Assembly: GCA_944472135.2 (NCBI GenBank)
Contig: CALYDD020000242.1
Span: forward strand, 1 to 64,000
Direction: 5' to 3'
DNA: 64,000 nucleotides
Source of the DNA: Trichobilharzia regenti
Lineage: Eukaryota; Platyhelminthes; Trematoda; Strigeidida; Schistosomatidae
Shown one piece after another: positions 32,259 through 43,025 of this stretch. The notes beneath the pieces were generated by a model that was not told where the DNA came from, did not search any database, and worked only from the letters and a program-made list of their open reading frames with translations. Each line of letters starts with the position of its first letter. Position 1 is the stretch's first letter. Position numbers and translations under genes: made by a program.

Positions 32259-32956
32259 TCACACTTCACATATTTTCAGAAACCTGTACGAAGCTATACG
32301 AAGCAGTATTTTCAGAACGAAATGGCTACTTGGTTTCCCGATTCTACCGTCGGTGAAAAGCGAACTCTAATCCACAATCTCCTAATGAGGCTACGCGAAA
32401 GTGTCGTGAATGAGACAGCAATGCGGCAATGACAATAGTTTTCTGCTTCAAAGATCATCCGGTCTCTTTGTATATATGTATATATGATATACGTGTACTA
32501 TTTTACTTCTGGTGTTGTTTCAATGTCGTAGATTTGAAACATTATCTATGCCACCCAGCCATAGGTAACAAATAACCCAATATCAGATATTTTTTACTAA
32601 TTTTTCACACTTCATTAGTAAAATATATCTGAGATTGGGTTATTTGTTACCTATGGCTGGGTGGCATAGATAATGTTTCAAATCTACGACATTGAAACAA
32701 CACCAGAAGTAAAATAGTACACGTATATCATATATACATATATACAAAGAGACCGGATGATCTTTGAAGCAGAAAACTATTGTCATTGCCGCATTGCTGT
32801 CTCATTCACGACACTTTCGCGTAGCCTCATTAGGAGATTGTGGATTAGAGTTCGCTTTTCACCGACGGTAGAATCGGGAAACCAAGTAGCCATTTCGTTC
32901 TGAAAATACTGCTTCGTATAGCTTCGTACAGGTTTCTGAAAATATGTGAAGTGTGA
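32259..32956. repeat. Palindrome 3 (centre 32607.5) with two SENP-type terminal exons
   Basis: Exon copies at 32280-32432 (plus) and 32783-32935 (minus). No 3-bp insertion. Confidence 0.92.
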
Positions 32957-35667
32957 CCCGACCGAAAGCTGCTACCTTGACGTGGTGGTCGGGCTTGAAC
33001 ACCGCAATGATCTATTCAAGCTATACTGGCTGAGACTTATGTCTCTTGAGGTACTACCATGCCAGGCAGGTTGTTTGGATAGCGGTTAAACAAAAAGCAG
33101 CTACCCAATCCAACATCATGTCCAATACAAAATCACAAAATTTCATGCCGGATCGGCCGTGGCCCGGATTAACAACGACCGCGCTTCCTGCTGCCGTGTC
33201 ACAGGGCAGGAGTGATAAATCTGCTACTGAGACACACCAAACAAAAAAGAACGAACAAAAACAGGCCGCGTGTGACCGGCCTCAAGCAGTTGTCCCCTGG
33301 GCTCTGCGGTCACGCAACCAACTTCCACGGTGTGGGCAGCCGGGAAGTATCAATCGCCCTCACAATCCGAAATGCACACGAAACCTCTCTATTACTCACT
33401 CATCTTTGTCTTCATCTTCATCTCTATCATCTTGCCTTCCTTCCACTGATGCAACTCCTCGACTTGATAGCTCTCCACTTCCTCTCCACTCTGCGTCCAC
33501 TAAAAACGATGGAAGCCAAAAAATCACCACCGACAGCCTCTTAAAGCTGCGCCACCAATTTCATATAGGAGCTCTTAATGTTAGGACACTTTGCCAAATA
33601 GGACAACAAGCATCACTAGCCAAGACCCTGGCATCACGAGCCATTGATGTATGCTGTGTTTCAGAAACACGCATACAAGACCCAAGTGTGGTTATTCACC
33701 TAACCCCACCCGGCCAACAGGTTGAATCTGCAAAATTCACCTTGAGGGTGTCAGGAGATGCCACAGCTAGTTCACGAGGATTAGCTGGCGTAGGGATAGC
33801 TTTGAGTACTAGGGCAGAAAAGACATTGCTTGACTGGATCCCGGTAGATAGCCGAATGTGTGCTGTCCGTCTGAACGGATCAGTAAGAAGGAGGAAGGAC
33901 TGCACTACTCGCCGATGCCTTTTCGTAATCTCCGCCTACGCCCCCACTGACTGCAGTTCAGATGAAACGAAGGATGAGTTCTACGAAAAGCTGTCTAGTT
34001 TGGTGAGAAAGGCTAAACGCTCAGACATAGTCGTTCTAGCTGGTGACTTTAACGCTCAAGTAGGGAAATTGTGTCAATCTGAGAAGGATGTCGGTGGCAC
34101 CTATGGAGCTCCGTGCCAGCGAACCGACAACGGTGACCGTCTCCTACAGTTCTGCTCTGATAATCATTTGTTTCTTGTAAGCACTAACTTTAAACACAAG
34201 GAGAGACACTGTTTGACTTGGAGACCCCCTTCATCTAACCAACGCTGGACACAAATAGACCACATAGCAATAAGCTATCGTTGGCGTGGGTCGGTAGGAG
34301 ATTGTCGCTCCTTCTGGAACACGTGCGTAGATACCGACCATGCACTGGTCCGCGCTCGGGTGTGCTTACGACTGAACGGACGTAGGAAACAGCTGGCGGT
34401 AAAACCATCACGTCCCCAGCTCGATCAGGAAACTAAATCCGTATTTCAGGAAGAACTAGCTAAACACATATCTGTGTTCGACAGCTGTGCTCACCCTGAA
34501 GAAGCTTGGAAAAATATCCAGGCAGCCATAGATACAACTGTAAAAGCTGTGAATAAGGCAAATCCAAAGGTGAGTAAAAACCACTGGATTTCGACTGCCT
34601 CATCCGAACTGATAGATGCTAGAAGACTTATTCCGGCGAGCTCCGAATTCAATGAGGAGCGAAAGCTGCACAAGAGGAAACTTACGAAAAGTCTCCGCAA
34701 GGACCGTGAACAGTGGTGGGCGACAAAAGCCAAAGAGATGGAGAATGCTTCGAGGATAGGCAACACCAGGCAACTCTTTGGACTCATCAGGGAAACGGGT
34801 GGGAGAAGACAAATCATCAGTGAGACAATCTCGGAAAAAAATGGCACTATAATTAGCTCCCAGGATAGACGACTGGATCGTTGGAAAGAGCATTATGAGG
34901 AGCAGTTTAATTGGCCCACAGCCACGCTTAATCTGCCGAACATCCAACCCCTCCCAGAATGGGATATAGACACAGGTCCTCCGTCACTAACTGAGGTTAC
35001 TAAAGCTGTCACCAATCTGAAACTAGGCAAAGCAGCGGGACCTGATGGAATGACTCCAGAGGTATTTAAGTACGGTGGAGACAGCTTACTGTCCGGATTA
35101 ACTGAGGTACTAGGCAGCGTCTGGGAATCAGAAGAAGTCCCATCGGGTTGGTGTAAGTCACTGATTATCCCCATATACAAGAAGGGAGACAAGTCTTCCT
35201 GTGATAATCACAGAGGGATTAGCTTGACTAATATAGTATCTAAAGTCTTAGGCTCAATAATCATGCGTAGACTGAGTGGTGCTCGGGAAGCACAAACACG
35301 AGAGAGCCAGGCAGGCTTTAGACCAGGAAGAGGGTGTATTGATCATATCTTCACCCTCCGACAGATTCTAGAACATAGGCATTCCTACCGGCGTCCAACA
35401 GTCATTATATTTCTTGACCTAAAGGCAGCATTCGACTCTGTCGATCGGGAAGTTCTCTGGAGATGCTTGGCTGTAAAGGGAACTCCAAGAAAATATATTC
35501 CACTGATTAAGGCACTCTACTCGTACTCATACAGCCAGGTGAGGGCTTACGGCGAGCTGTCATCTGAACTGATGACGACCAGTGGTGTCCGTCAAGGATG
35601 CCCATTATCTCCTTTTCTATTCAACTTCATCATAGATGTGTTAATGGACTTAACCCTAAGTGACTTC
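32957..35667 (+). mobile_element. RTE copy P3, 3'-truncated
   Basis: Identical junction to P1 and P2. Confidence 0.88.
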
Positions 35668-35853
35668 TGTCTGTCTGTCTGGATTCAACATAGAACTTGG
35701 CACCGAAGTGCAGCAGTTCGAGTTGCCACCTTCCAAATAGCACACAGAGGTAGACAAGAAGATGAGTGGAGAGAATCATTAGAGTTTGACAAGTATGAGA
35801 GTGAAACAGAATGGGTAATGGTAGAAAGGAATATGAAAGATTACAGAGACTGA
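33118..35853 (+). CDS. RTE endonuclease with truncated RT, antisense tail (P3)
   Basis: Same architecture as P1. Variants are Ile102, Leu168 and Glu314, matching M2 at all three sites. Trp613 is retained and YADD is absent. Confidence 0.75.
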   Translation: MSNTKSQNFMPDRPWPGLTTTALPAAVSQGRSDKSATETHQTKKNEQKQAACDRPQAVVPWALRSRNQLPRCGQPGSINRPHNPKCTRNLSITHSSLSSSSSLSSCLPSTDATPRLDSSPLPLHSASTKNDGSQKITTDSLLKLRHQFHIGALNVRTLCQIGQQASLAKTLASRAIDVCCVSETRIQDPSVVIHLTPPGQQVESAKFTLRVSGDATASSRGLAGVGIALSTRAEKTLLDWIPVDSRMCAVRLNGSVRRRKDCTTRRCLFVISAYAPTDCSSDETKDEFYEKLSSLVRKAKRSDIVVLAGDFNAQVGKLCQSEKDVGGTYGAPCQRTDNGDRLLQFCSDNHLFLVSTNFKHKERHCLTWRPPSSNQRWTQIDHIAISYRWRGSVGDCRSFWNTCVDTDHALVRARVCLRLNGRRKQLAVKPSRPQLDQETKSVFQEELAKHISVFDSCAHPEEAWKNIQAAIDTTVKAVNKANPKVSKNHWISTASSELIDARRLIPASSEFNEERKLHKRKLTKSLRKDREQWWATKAKEMENASRIGNTRQLFGLIRETGGRRQIISETISEKNGTIISSQDRRLDRWKEHYEEQFNWPTATLNLPNIQPLPEWDIDTGPPSLTEVTKAVTNLKLGKAAGPDGMTPEVFKYGGDSLLSGLTEVLGSVWESEEVPSGWCKSLIIPIYKKGDKSSCDNHRGISLTNIVSKVLGSIIMRRLSGAREAQTRESQAGFRPGRGCIDHIFTLRQILEHRHSYRRPTVIIFLDLKAAFDSVDREVLWRCLAVKGTPRKYIPLIKALYSYSYSQVRAYGELSSELMTTSGVRQGCPLSPFLFNFIIDVLMDLTLSDFCLSVWIQHRTWHRSAAVRVATFQIAHRGRQEDEWRESLEFDKYESETEWVMVERNMKDYRD

Positions 35854-38800
35854 ATACATCTGCGCCATTGACAACGATTTTGAGCCATGTCACCTATTGT
35901 CTCCAGCCATTGATTCCTAGAGTCCCGAGGGCCCCAACCCGGAAGTCTGCATCTCCCTACCTGACTCAGTTTAACTGTCAAGGATTTCATGGATTGATGC
36001 CATGTTTTTGTTTGGCCACCACTGGCTCTTTTCCAACCTGAACCTATGTCAGCTAACAATGCCCGTCGGGGGAGGCGGTGGTTAGGCATGCGCACCACGT
36101 GACCTAGCCATCTTAGTCTATGTAACTTTATAGCCTCGTCGATTGATTTTCCCTGTTTGCCCAACACTCTACGCCTAACGTCAACATTACTTATCTTGTG
36201 AAACCACCTAACGTGAGACAGGGATCGCAGACATCTATGATCGAAAGCAGTTAACCTTTTCATGTTTTCAACTCGTATTGGCCATGTTTCAGAGCCATAG
36301 AGAAGGACGGAGTGAACTGATGAGCAGTACACACGTCCCTTGGTTGATAACCGGATGTCACACCTACGCCAGAGATGGTGTAAGTCAGCGAAAGCAGCTC
36401 GAGCTTTTCGGATCCGTGCTGAGATTTCATCGCCAATCAGTCCGTTGGTGCTAATACAACTTCCCAAGTAGGTGAAGTGGTCAACATGTTCTATCACTTC
36501 ACTCCCTATCACTAAGTTAGGGGTTGACGTCGTCCAGTCCTGTAGCAGCATCTTACATTTTGCAGGGGCGAATCGCATGCCAAACATACGAAGATTGCTG
36601 CTCAAGGTGTTCAGAAGACTCTGCATTTTTTCAGCATCCTCCCCTAACAGGACTATGTCATCTGCATATTCTAAGTCCATTAGATTATTCCCTGGTAATA
36701 AGTCGATTCCTAAGTCACTACGTTCAGTTAAGGATACTTCCGTTAGCATATCTTTGACGAAGTTAAACAGAAATGGGGAGAGTGGACATCCCTGTCTGAC
36801 ACCACTGGTTGTTACCAATTCAGATGACAATTCCCCATAAGCCCTTACACGGCTACATGAGTTTGAATAGAGTGCCTTGATTAGTGCAATGTACTTTCTT
36901 GGCACTCCCTTCACAGTCAGACATTGCCATAGTACGTTTCGATCCACGGAGTCGAAGGCCGCCTTCAAATCAAGAAATATGGCAATTGTTGGACGCCGAA
37001 AAGTGTGTCTATGTTCTAGAATCTGTCGGAGAGTGAAGATATGATCTATGCACCCTCTACCTGGTCTAAAGCCTCCTTGATTTTCCCTCGTCTGTTCCTC
37101 CCGAGTTCTGTTTAGTCTGTGCATGATTACTGAGCCTAGGATTTTAGAGACTATGTTCGTTAGGCTGATCCCTCTGTGATTATCACACGAGGACTTGTTT
37201 CCCTTCTTGAATATCGGTATAATAAGTGACTTACCCCAGTCTGATGGAACTTCCTCTGATTCCCAGACTTTGCCTAGTACCTCAGTTAATCTACAAACTA
37301 GTATGTCACCCCCATATTTAAACACCTCCGGAATAATTCCGTCGGGTCCTGCCGCTTTGCCTCGTTTCAAATTACTGATAGCTTTTGTAACCTCACCTAC
37401 AGACGGCGGACCAGTGTCTATATCCCATTCGGGTACGTGGTGGATGGCAAGGAGGTTCAGTGTGGCTGTAGGCAAGTTAAATTGTTCCTCAAAGTGTTCT
37501 TTCCAGCGTTCAAGGCGTCTATCCTGAGAGCTAATTATAGTGCCATTTTTCTCAGAAATAGTCTCACTTATGAATTGCCTTCTCCCACCCGAATCTGTGA
37601 TGAGTCTAAAGAGTTGCCTAGTGTTGCCTATCGCCGAAGCTTTTTCCATCTCTTTGGCCTTTGTCACCCACCACTGTTCACGGTCCTTGCGGAGACTTTT
37701 AGTAAGTTTCCTCTTGTGCAGCTTTCGCTCCTCATTGAATTCGGAGCTCGCCGGAATAAGTCTTCTAGCATCTATCAGTTCGGATGAGGCAGTCGAAATC
37801 CAGTGGTTTTTACTCACCTTTGGATTTGCCTTATTCACAGCTTTTACAGTTGTATCTATGGCTGCCTGGATATTTTTCCAAGCTTCTTCAGGGTGAGCAC
37901 AGCTGTCGAACACAGATATGTGTTTAGCTAGTTCTTCCTGAAATACGGATTTAGTTTCCTGATCGAGCTGGGGACGTGATGGTTTTACCGCCAGCTGTTT
38001 CCTACGTCCGTTCAGTCGTAAGCACACCCGAGCGCGGACCAGTGCATGGTCGGTATCTACGCACGTGTTCCAGAAGGAGCGACAATCTCCTACCGACCCA
38101 CGCCAACGATAGCTTATTGCTATGTGGTCTATTTGTGTCCAGCGTTGGTTAGATGAAGGGGGTCTCCAAGTCAAACAGTGTCTCTCCTTGTGTTTAAAGT
38201 TAGTGCTTACAAGAAACAAATGATTATCAGAGCAGAACTGTAGGAGACGGTCACCGTTGTCGGTTCGCTGGCACGGAGCTCCATAGGTGCCACCGACATC
38301 CTTCTCAGATTGACACAATTTCCCTACTTGAGCGTTAAAGTCACCAGCTAGAACGACTATGTCTGAGCGTTTAGCCTTTCTCACCAAACTAGACAGCTTT
38401 TCGTAGAACTCATCCTTCGTTTCATCTGAACTGCAGTCAGTGGGGGCGTAGGCGGAGATTACGAAAAGGCATCGGCGAGTAGTGCAGTCCTTCCTCCTTC
38501 TTACTGATCCGTTCAGACGGACAGCACACATTCGGCTATCTACCGGGATCCAGTCAAGCAATGTCTTTTCTGCCCTAGTACTCAAAGCTATCCCTACGCC
38601 AGCTAATCCTCGTGAACTAGCTGTGGCATCTCCTGACACCCTCAAGGTGAATTTTGCAGATTCAACCTGTTGGCCGGGTGGGGTTAGGTGAATAACCACA
38701 CTTGGGTCTTGTATGCGTGTTTCTGAAACACAGCATACATCAATGGCTCGTGATGCCAGGGTCTTGGCTAGTGATGCTTGTTGTCCTATTTGGCAAAGTG

Positions 38801-39430
38801 TCCTAACATTAAGAGCTCCTATATGAAATTGGTGGCGCAGCTTTAAGAGGCTGTCGGTGGTGATTTTTTGGCTTCCATCGTTTTTAGTGGACGCAGAGTG
38901 GAGAGGAAGTGGAGAGCTATCAAGTCGAGGAGTTGCATCAGTGGAAGGAAGGCAAGATGATAGAGATGAAGATGAAGACAAAGATGAGTGAGTAATAGAG
39001 AGGTTTCGTGTGCATTTCGGATTGTGAGGGCGATTGTTACTTCCCGGCTGCCCACACCGTGGAAGTTGGTTGCGTGACCGCAGAGCCCAGGGGACAACTG
39101 CTTGAGGCCGGTCACACGCGGCCTGTTTTTGTTCGTTCTTTTTTGTTTGGTGTGTCTCAGTAGCAGATTTATCACTCCTGCCCTGTGACACGGCAGCAGG
39201 AAGCGCGGTCGTTGTTAATCCGGGCCACGGCCGATCCGGCATGAAATTTTGTGATTTTGTATTGGACATGATGTTGGATTGGGTAGCTGCTTTTTGTTTA
39301 ACCGCTATCCAAACAACCTGCCTGGCATGGTAGTACCTCAAGAGACATAAGTCTCAGCCAGTATAGCTTGAATAGATCATTGCGGTGTTCAAGCCCGACC
39401 ACCACGTCAAGGTAGCAGCTTTCGGTCGGG
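35668..39430 (-). mobile_element. RTE copy M3, complete
   Basis: Full-length minus-strand element between P3 and palindrome 4. Confidence 0.88.
35841..39269 (-). CDS. RTE endonuclease-reverse transcriptase, intact (M3)
   Basis: Complete frame with all catalytic motifs. Variants are Asn102, Leu168 and Glu314, and in the 3' half Asn744 (HRLNRT), Gly756 (ENQGGFRP) and Cys829. The 3'-half set is shared only with M4, so M3 and M4 descend from one duplication. Gly756 alters the usually conserved [10 protein letters not shown] segment. Confidence 0.86.
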   Translation of the reverse strand: MSNTKSQNFMPDRPWPGLTTTALPAAVSQGRSDKSATETHQTKKNEQKQAACDRPQAVVPWALRSRNQLPRCGQPGSNNRPHNPKCTRNLSITHSSLSSSSSLSSCLPSTDATPRLDSSPLPLHSASTKNDGSQKITTDSLLKLRHQFHIGALNVRTLCQIGQQASLAKTLASRAIDVCCVSETRIQDPSVVIHLTPPGQQVESAKFTLRVSGDATASSRGLAGVGIALSTRAEKTLLDWIPVDSRMCAVRLNGSVRRRKDCTTRRCLFVISAYAPTDCSSDETKDEFYEKLSSLVRKAKRSDIVVLAGDFNAQVGKLCQSEKDVGGTYGAPCQRTDNGDRLLQFCSDNHLFLVSTNFKHKERHCLTWRPPSSNQRWTQIDHIAISYRWRGSVGDCRSFWNTCVDTDHALVRARVCLRLNGRRKQLAVKPSRPQLDQETKSVFQEELAKHISVFDSCAHPEEAWKNIQAAIDTTVKAVNKANPKVSKNHWISTASSELIDARRLIPASSEFNEERKLHKRKLTKSLRKDREQWWVTKAKEMEKASAIGNTRQLFRLITDSGGRRQFISETISEKNGTIISSQDRRLERWKEHFEEQFNLPTATLNLLAIHHVPEWDIDTGPPSVGEVTKAISNLKRGKAAGPDGIIPEVFKYGGDILVCRLTEVLGKVWESEEVPSDWGKSLIIPIFKKGNKSSCDNHRGISLTNIVSKILGSVIMHRLNRTREEQTRENQGGFRPGRGCIDHIFTLRQILEHRHTFRRPTIAIFLDLKAAFDSVDRNVLWQCLTVKGVPRKYIALIKALYSNSCSRVRAYGELSSELVTTSGVRQGCPLSPFLFNFVKDMLTEVSLTERSDLGIDLLPGNNLMDLEYADDIVLLGEDAEKMQSLLNTLSSNLRMFGMRFAPAKCKMLLQDWTTSTPNLVIGSEVIEHVDHFTYLGSCISTNGLIGDEISARIRKARAAFADLHHLWRRCDIRLSTKGRVYCSSVHSVLLYGSETWPIRVENMKRLTAFDHRCLRSLSHVRWFHKISNVDVRRRVLGKQGKSIDEAIKLHRLRWLGHVVRMPNHRLPRRALLADIGSGWKRASGGQTKTWHQSMKSLTVKLSQVGRCRLPGWGPRDSRNQWLETIGDMAQNRCQWRRCIQSL

Positions 39431-40128
39431 TCACACTTCACATATTTTCAGAAACCTGTACGAAGCTATACGAAGCAGTATTTTCAGAACGAAATGGCTA
39501 CTTGGTTTCCCGATTCTACCGTCGGTGAAAAGCGAACTCTAATCCACAATCTCCTAATGAGGCTACGCGAAAGTGTCGTGAATGAGACAGCAATGCGGCA
39601 ATGACAATAGTTTTCTGCTTCAAAGATCATCCGGTCTCTTTGTATATATGTATATATGATATACGTGTACTATTTTACTTCTGGTGTTGTTTCAATGTCG
39701 TAGATTTGAAACATTATCTATGCCACCCAGCCATAGGTAACAAATAACCCAATATCAGATATTTTTTACTAATTTTTCACACTTCATTAGTAAAATATAT
39801 CTGAGATTGGGTTATTTGTTACCTATGGCTGGGTGGCATAGATAATGTTTCAAATCTACGACATTGAAACAACACCAGAAGTAAAATAGTACACGTATAT
39901 CATATATACATATATACAAAGAGACCGGATGATCTTTGAAGCAGAAAACTATTGTCATTGCCGCATTGCTGTCTCATTCACGACACTTTCGCGTAGCCTC
40001 ATTAGGAGATTGTGGATTAGAGTTCGCTTTTCACCGACGGTAGAATCGGGAAACCAAGTAGCCATTTCGTTCTGAAAATACTGCTTCGTATAGCTTCGTA
40101 CAGGTTTCTGAAAATATGTGAAGTGTGA
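39431..40128. repeat. Palindrome 4 (centre 39779.5) with two SENP-type terminal exons
   Basis: Exon copies at 39452-39604 (plus) and 39955-40107 (minus). Confidence 0.92.
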
Positions 40129-42839
40129 CCCGACCGAAAGCTGCTACCTTGACGTGGTGGTCGGGCTTGAACACCGCAATGATCTATTCAAGCTATACTG
40201 GCTGAGACTTATGTCTCTTGAGGTACTACCATGCCAGGCAGGTTGTTTGGATAGCGGTTAAACAAAAAGCAGCTACCCAATCCAACATCATGTCCAATAC
40301 AAAATCACAAAATTTCATGCCGGATCGGCCGTGGCCCGGATTAACAACGACCGCGCTTCCTGCTGCCGTGTCACAGGGCAGGAGTGATAAATCTGCTACT
40401 GAGACACACCAAACAAAAAAGAACGAACAAAAACAGGCCGCGTGTGACCGGCCTCAAGCAGTTGTCCCCTGGGCTCTGCGGTCACGCAACCAACTTCCAC
40501 GGTGTGGGCAGCCGGGAAGTATCAATCGCCCTCACAATCCGAAATGCACACGAAACCTCTCTATTACTCACTCATCTTTGTCTTCATCTTCATCTCTATC
40601 ATCTTGCCTTCCTTCCACTGATGCAACTCCTCGACTTGATAGCTCTCCACTTCCTCTCCACTCTGCGTCCACTAAAAACGATGGAAGCCAAAAAATCACC
40701 ACCGACAGCCTCTTAAAGCTGCGCCACCAATTTCATATAGGAGCTCTTAATGTTAGGACACTTTGCCAAATAGGACAACAAGCATCACTAGCCAAGACCC
40801 TGGCATCACGAGCCATTGATGTATGCTGTGTTTCAGAAACACGCATACAAGACCCAAGTGTGGTTATTCACCTAACCCCACCCGGCCAACAGGTTGAATC
40901 TGCAAAATTCACCTTGAGGGTGTCAGGAGATGCCACAGCTAGTTCACGAGGATTAGCTGGCGTAGGGATAGCTTTGAGTACTAGGGCAGAAAAGACATTG
41001 CTTGACTGGATCCCGGTAGATAGCCGAATGTGTGCTGTCCGTCTGAACGGATCAGTAAGAAGGAGGAAGGACTGCACTACTCGCCGATGCCTTTTCGTAA
41101 TCTCCGCCTACGCCCCCACTGACTGCAGTTCAGATGAAACGAAGGATGAGTTCTACGAAAAGCTGTCTAGTTTGGTGAGAAAGGCTAAACGCTCAGACAT
41201 AGTCGTTCTAGCTGGTGACTTTAACGCTCAAGTAGGGAAATTGTGTCAATCTGAGAAGGATGTCGGTGGCACCTATGGAGCTCCGTGCCAGCGAACCGAC
41301 AACGGTGACCGTCTCCTACAGTTCTGCTCTGATAATCATTTGTTTCTTGTAAGCACTAACTTTAAACACAAGGAGAGACACTGTTTGACTTGGAGACCCC
41401 CTTCATCTAACCAACGCTGGACACAAATAGACCACATAGCAATAAGCTATCGTTGGCGTGGGTCGGTAGGAGATTGTCGCTCCTTCTGGAACACGTGCGT
41501 AGATACCGACCATGCACTGGTCCGCGCTCGGGTGTGCTTACGACTGAACGGACGTAGGAAACAGCTGGCGGTAAAACCATCACGTCCCCAGCTCGATCAG
41601 GAAACTAAATCCGTATTTCAGGAAGAACTAGCTAAACACATATCTGTGTTCGACAGCTGTGCTCACCCTGAAGAAGCTTGGAAAAATATCCAGGCAGCCA
41701 TAGATACAACTGTAAAAGCTGTGAATAAGGCAAATCCAAAGGTGAGTAAAAACCACTGGATTTCGACTGCCTCATCCGAACTGATAGATGCTAGAAGACT
41801 TATTCCGGCGAGCTCCGAATTCAATGAGGAGCGAAAGCTGCACAAGAGGAAACTTACGAAAAGTCTCCGCAAGGACCGTGAACAGTGGTGGGCGACAAAA
41901 GCCAAAGAGATGGAGAATGCTTCGAGGATAGGCAACACCAGGCAACTCTTTGGACTCATCAGGGAAACGGGTGGGAGAAGACAAATCATCAGTGAGACAA
42001 TCTCGGAAAAAAATGGCACTATAATTAGCTCCCAGGATAGACGACTGGATCGTTGGAAAGAGCATTATGAGGAGCAGTTTAATTGGCCCACAGCCACGCT
42101 TAATCTGCCGAACATCCAACCCCTCCCAGAATGGGATATAGACACAGGTCCTCCGTCACTAACTGAGGTTACTAAAGCTGTCACCAATCTGAAACTAGGC
42201 AAAGCAGCGGGACCTGATGGAATGACTCCAGAGGTATTTAAGTACGGTGGAGACAGCTTACTGTCCGGATTAACTGAGGTACTAGGCAGCGTCTGGGAAT
42301 CAGAAGAAGTCCCATCGGGTTGGTGTAAGTCACTGATTATCCCCACATACAAGAAGGGAGACAAGTCTTCCTGTGATAATCACAGAGGGATTAGCTTGAC
42401 TAATATAGTATCTAAAGTCTTAGGCTCAATAATCATGCGTAGACTGAGTGGTGCTCGGGAAGCACAAACACGAGAGAGCCAGGCAGGCTTTAGACCAGGA
42501 AGAGGGTGTATTGATCATATCTTCACCCTCCGACAGATTCTAGAACATAGGCATTCCTACCGGCGTCCAACAGTCATTATATTTCTTGACCTAAAGGCAG
42601 CATTCGACTCTGTCGATCGGGAAGTTCTCTGGAGATGCTTGGCTGTAAAGGGAACTCCAAGAAAATATATTCCACTGATTAAGGCACTCTACTCGTACTC
42701 ATACAGCCAGGTGAGGGCTTACGGCGAGCTGTCATCTGAACTGATGACGACCAGTGGTGTCCGTCAAGGATGCCCATTATCTCCTTTTCTATTCAACTTC
42801 ATCATAGATGTGTTAATGGACTTAACCCTAAGTGACTTC
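40129..42839 (+). mobile_element. RTE copy P4, 3'-truncated
   Basis: Identical junction to P1-P3. Confidence 0.88.
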
Positions 42840-43025
42840 TGTCTGTCTGTCTGGATTCAACATAGAACTTGGCACCGAAGTGCAGCAGTTCGAGTTGCCA
42901 CCTTCCAAATAGCACACAGAGGTAGACAAGAAGATGAGTGGAGAGAATCATTAGAGTTTGACAAGTATGAGAGTGAAACAGAATGGGTAATGGTAGAAAG
43001 GAATATGAAAGATTACAGAGACTGA
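40290..43025 (+). CDS. RTE endonuclease with truncated RT, antisense tail (P4)
   Basis: Same architecture as P1. Variants are Ile102, Leu168 and Glu314, plus a private Thr in LIIPTYKKGDK where other copies have Ile. YADD is absent. Confidence 0.75.
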   Translation: MSNTKSQNFMPDRPWPGLTTTALPAAVSQGRSDKSATETHQTKKNEQKQAACDRPQAVVPWALRSRNQLPRCGQPGSINRPHNPKCTRNLSITHSSLSSSSSLSSCLPSTDATPRLDSSPLPLHSASTKNDGSQKITTDSLLKLRHQFHIGALNVRTLCQIGQQASLAKTLASRAIDVCCVSETRIQDPSVVIHLTPPGQQVESAKFTLRVSGDATASSRGLAGVGIALSTRAEKTLLDWIPVDSRMCAVRLNGSVRRRKDCTTRRCLFVISAYAPTDCSSDETKDEFYEKLSSLVRKAKRSDIVVLAGDFNAQVGKLCQSEKDVGGTYGAPCQRTDNGDRLLQFCSDNHLFLVSTNFKHKERHCLTWRPPSSNQRWTQIDHIAISYRWRGSVGDCRSFWNTCVDTDHALVRARVCLRLNGRRKQLAVKPSRPQLDQETKSVFQEELAKHISVFDSCAHPEEAWKNIQAAIDTTVKAVNKANPKVSKNHWISTASSELIDARRLIPASSEFNEERKLHKRKLTKSLRKDREQWWATKAKEMENASRIGNTRQLFGLIRETGGRRQIISETISEKNGTIISSQDRRLDRWKEHYEEQFNWPTATLNLPNIQPLPEWDIDTGPPSLTEVTKAVTNLKLGKAAGPDGMTPEVFKYGGDSLLSGLTEVLGSVWESEEVPSGWCKSLIIPTYKKGDKSSCDNHRGISLTNIVSKVLGSIIMRRLSGAREAQTRESQAGFRPGRGCIDHIFTLRQILEHRHSYRRPTVIIFLDLKAAFDSVDREVLWRCLAVKGTPRKYIPLIKALYSYSYSQVRAYGELSSELMTTSGVRQGCPLSPFLFNFIIDVLMDLTLSDFCLSVWIQHRTWHRSAAVRVATFQIAHRGRQEDEWRESLEFDKYESETEWVMVERNMKDYRD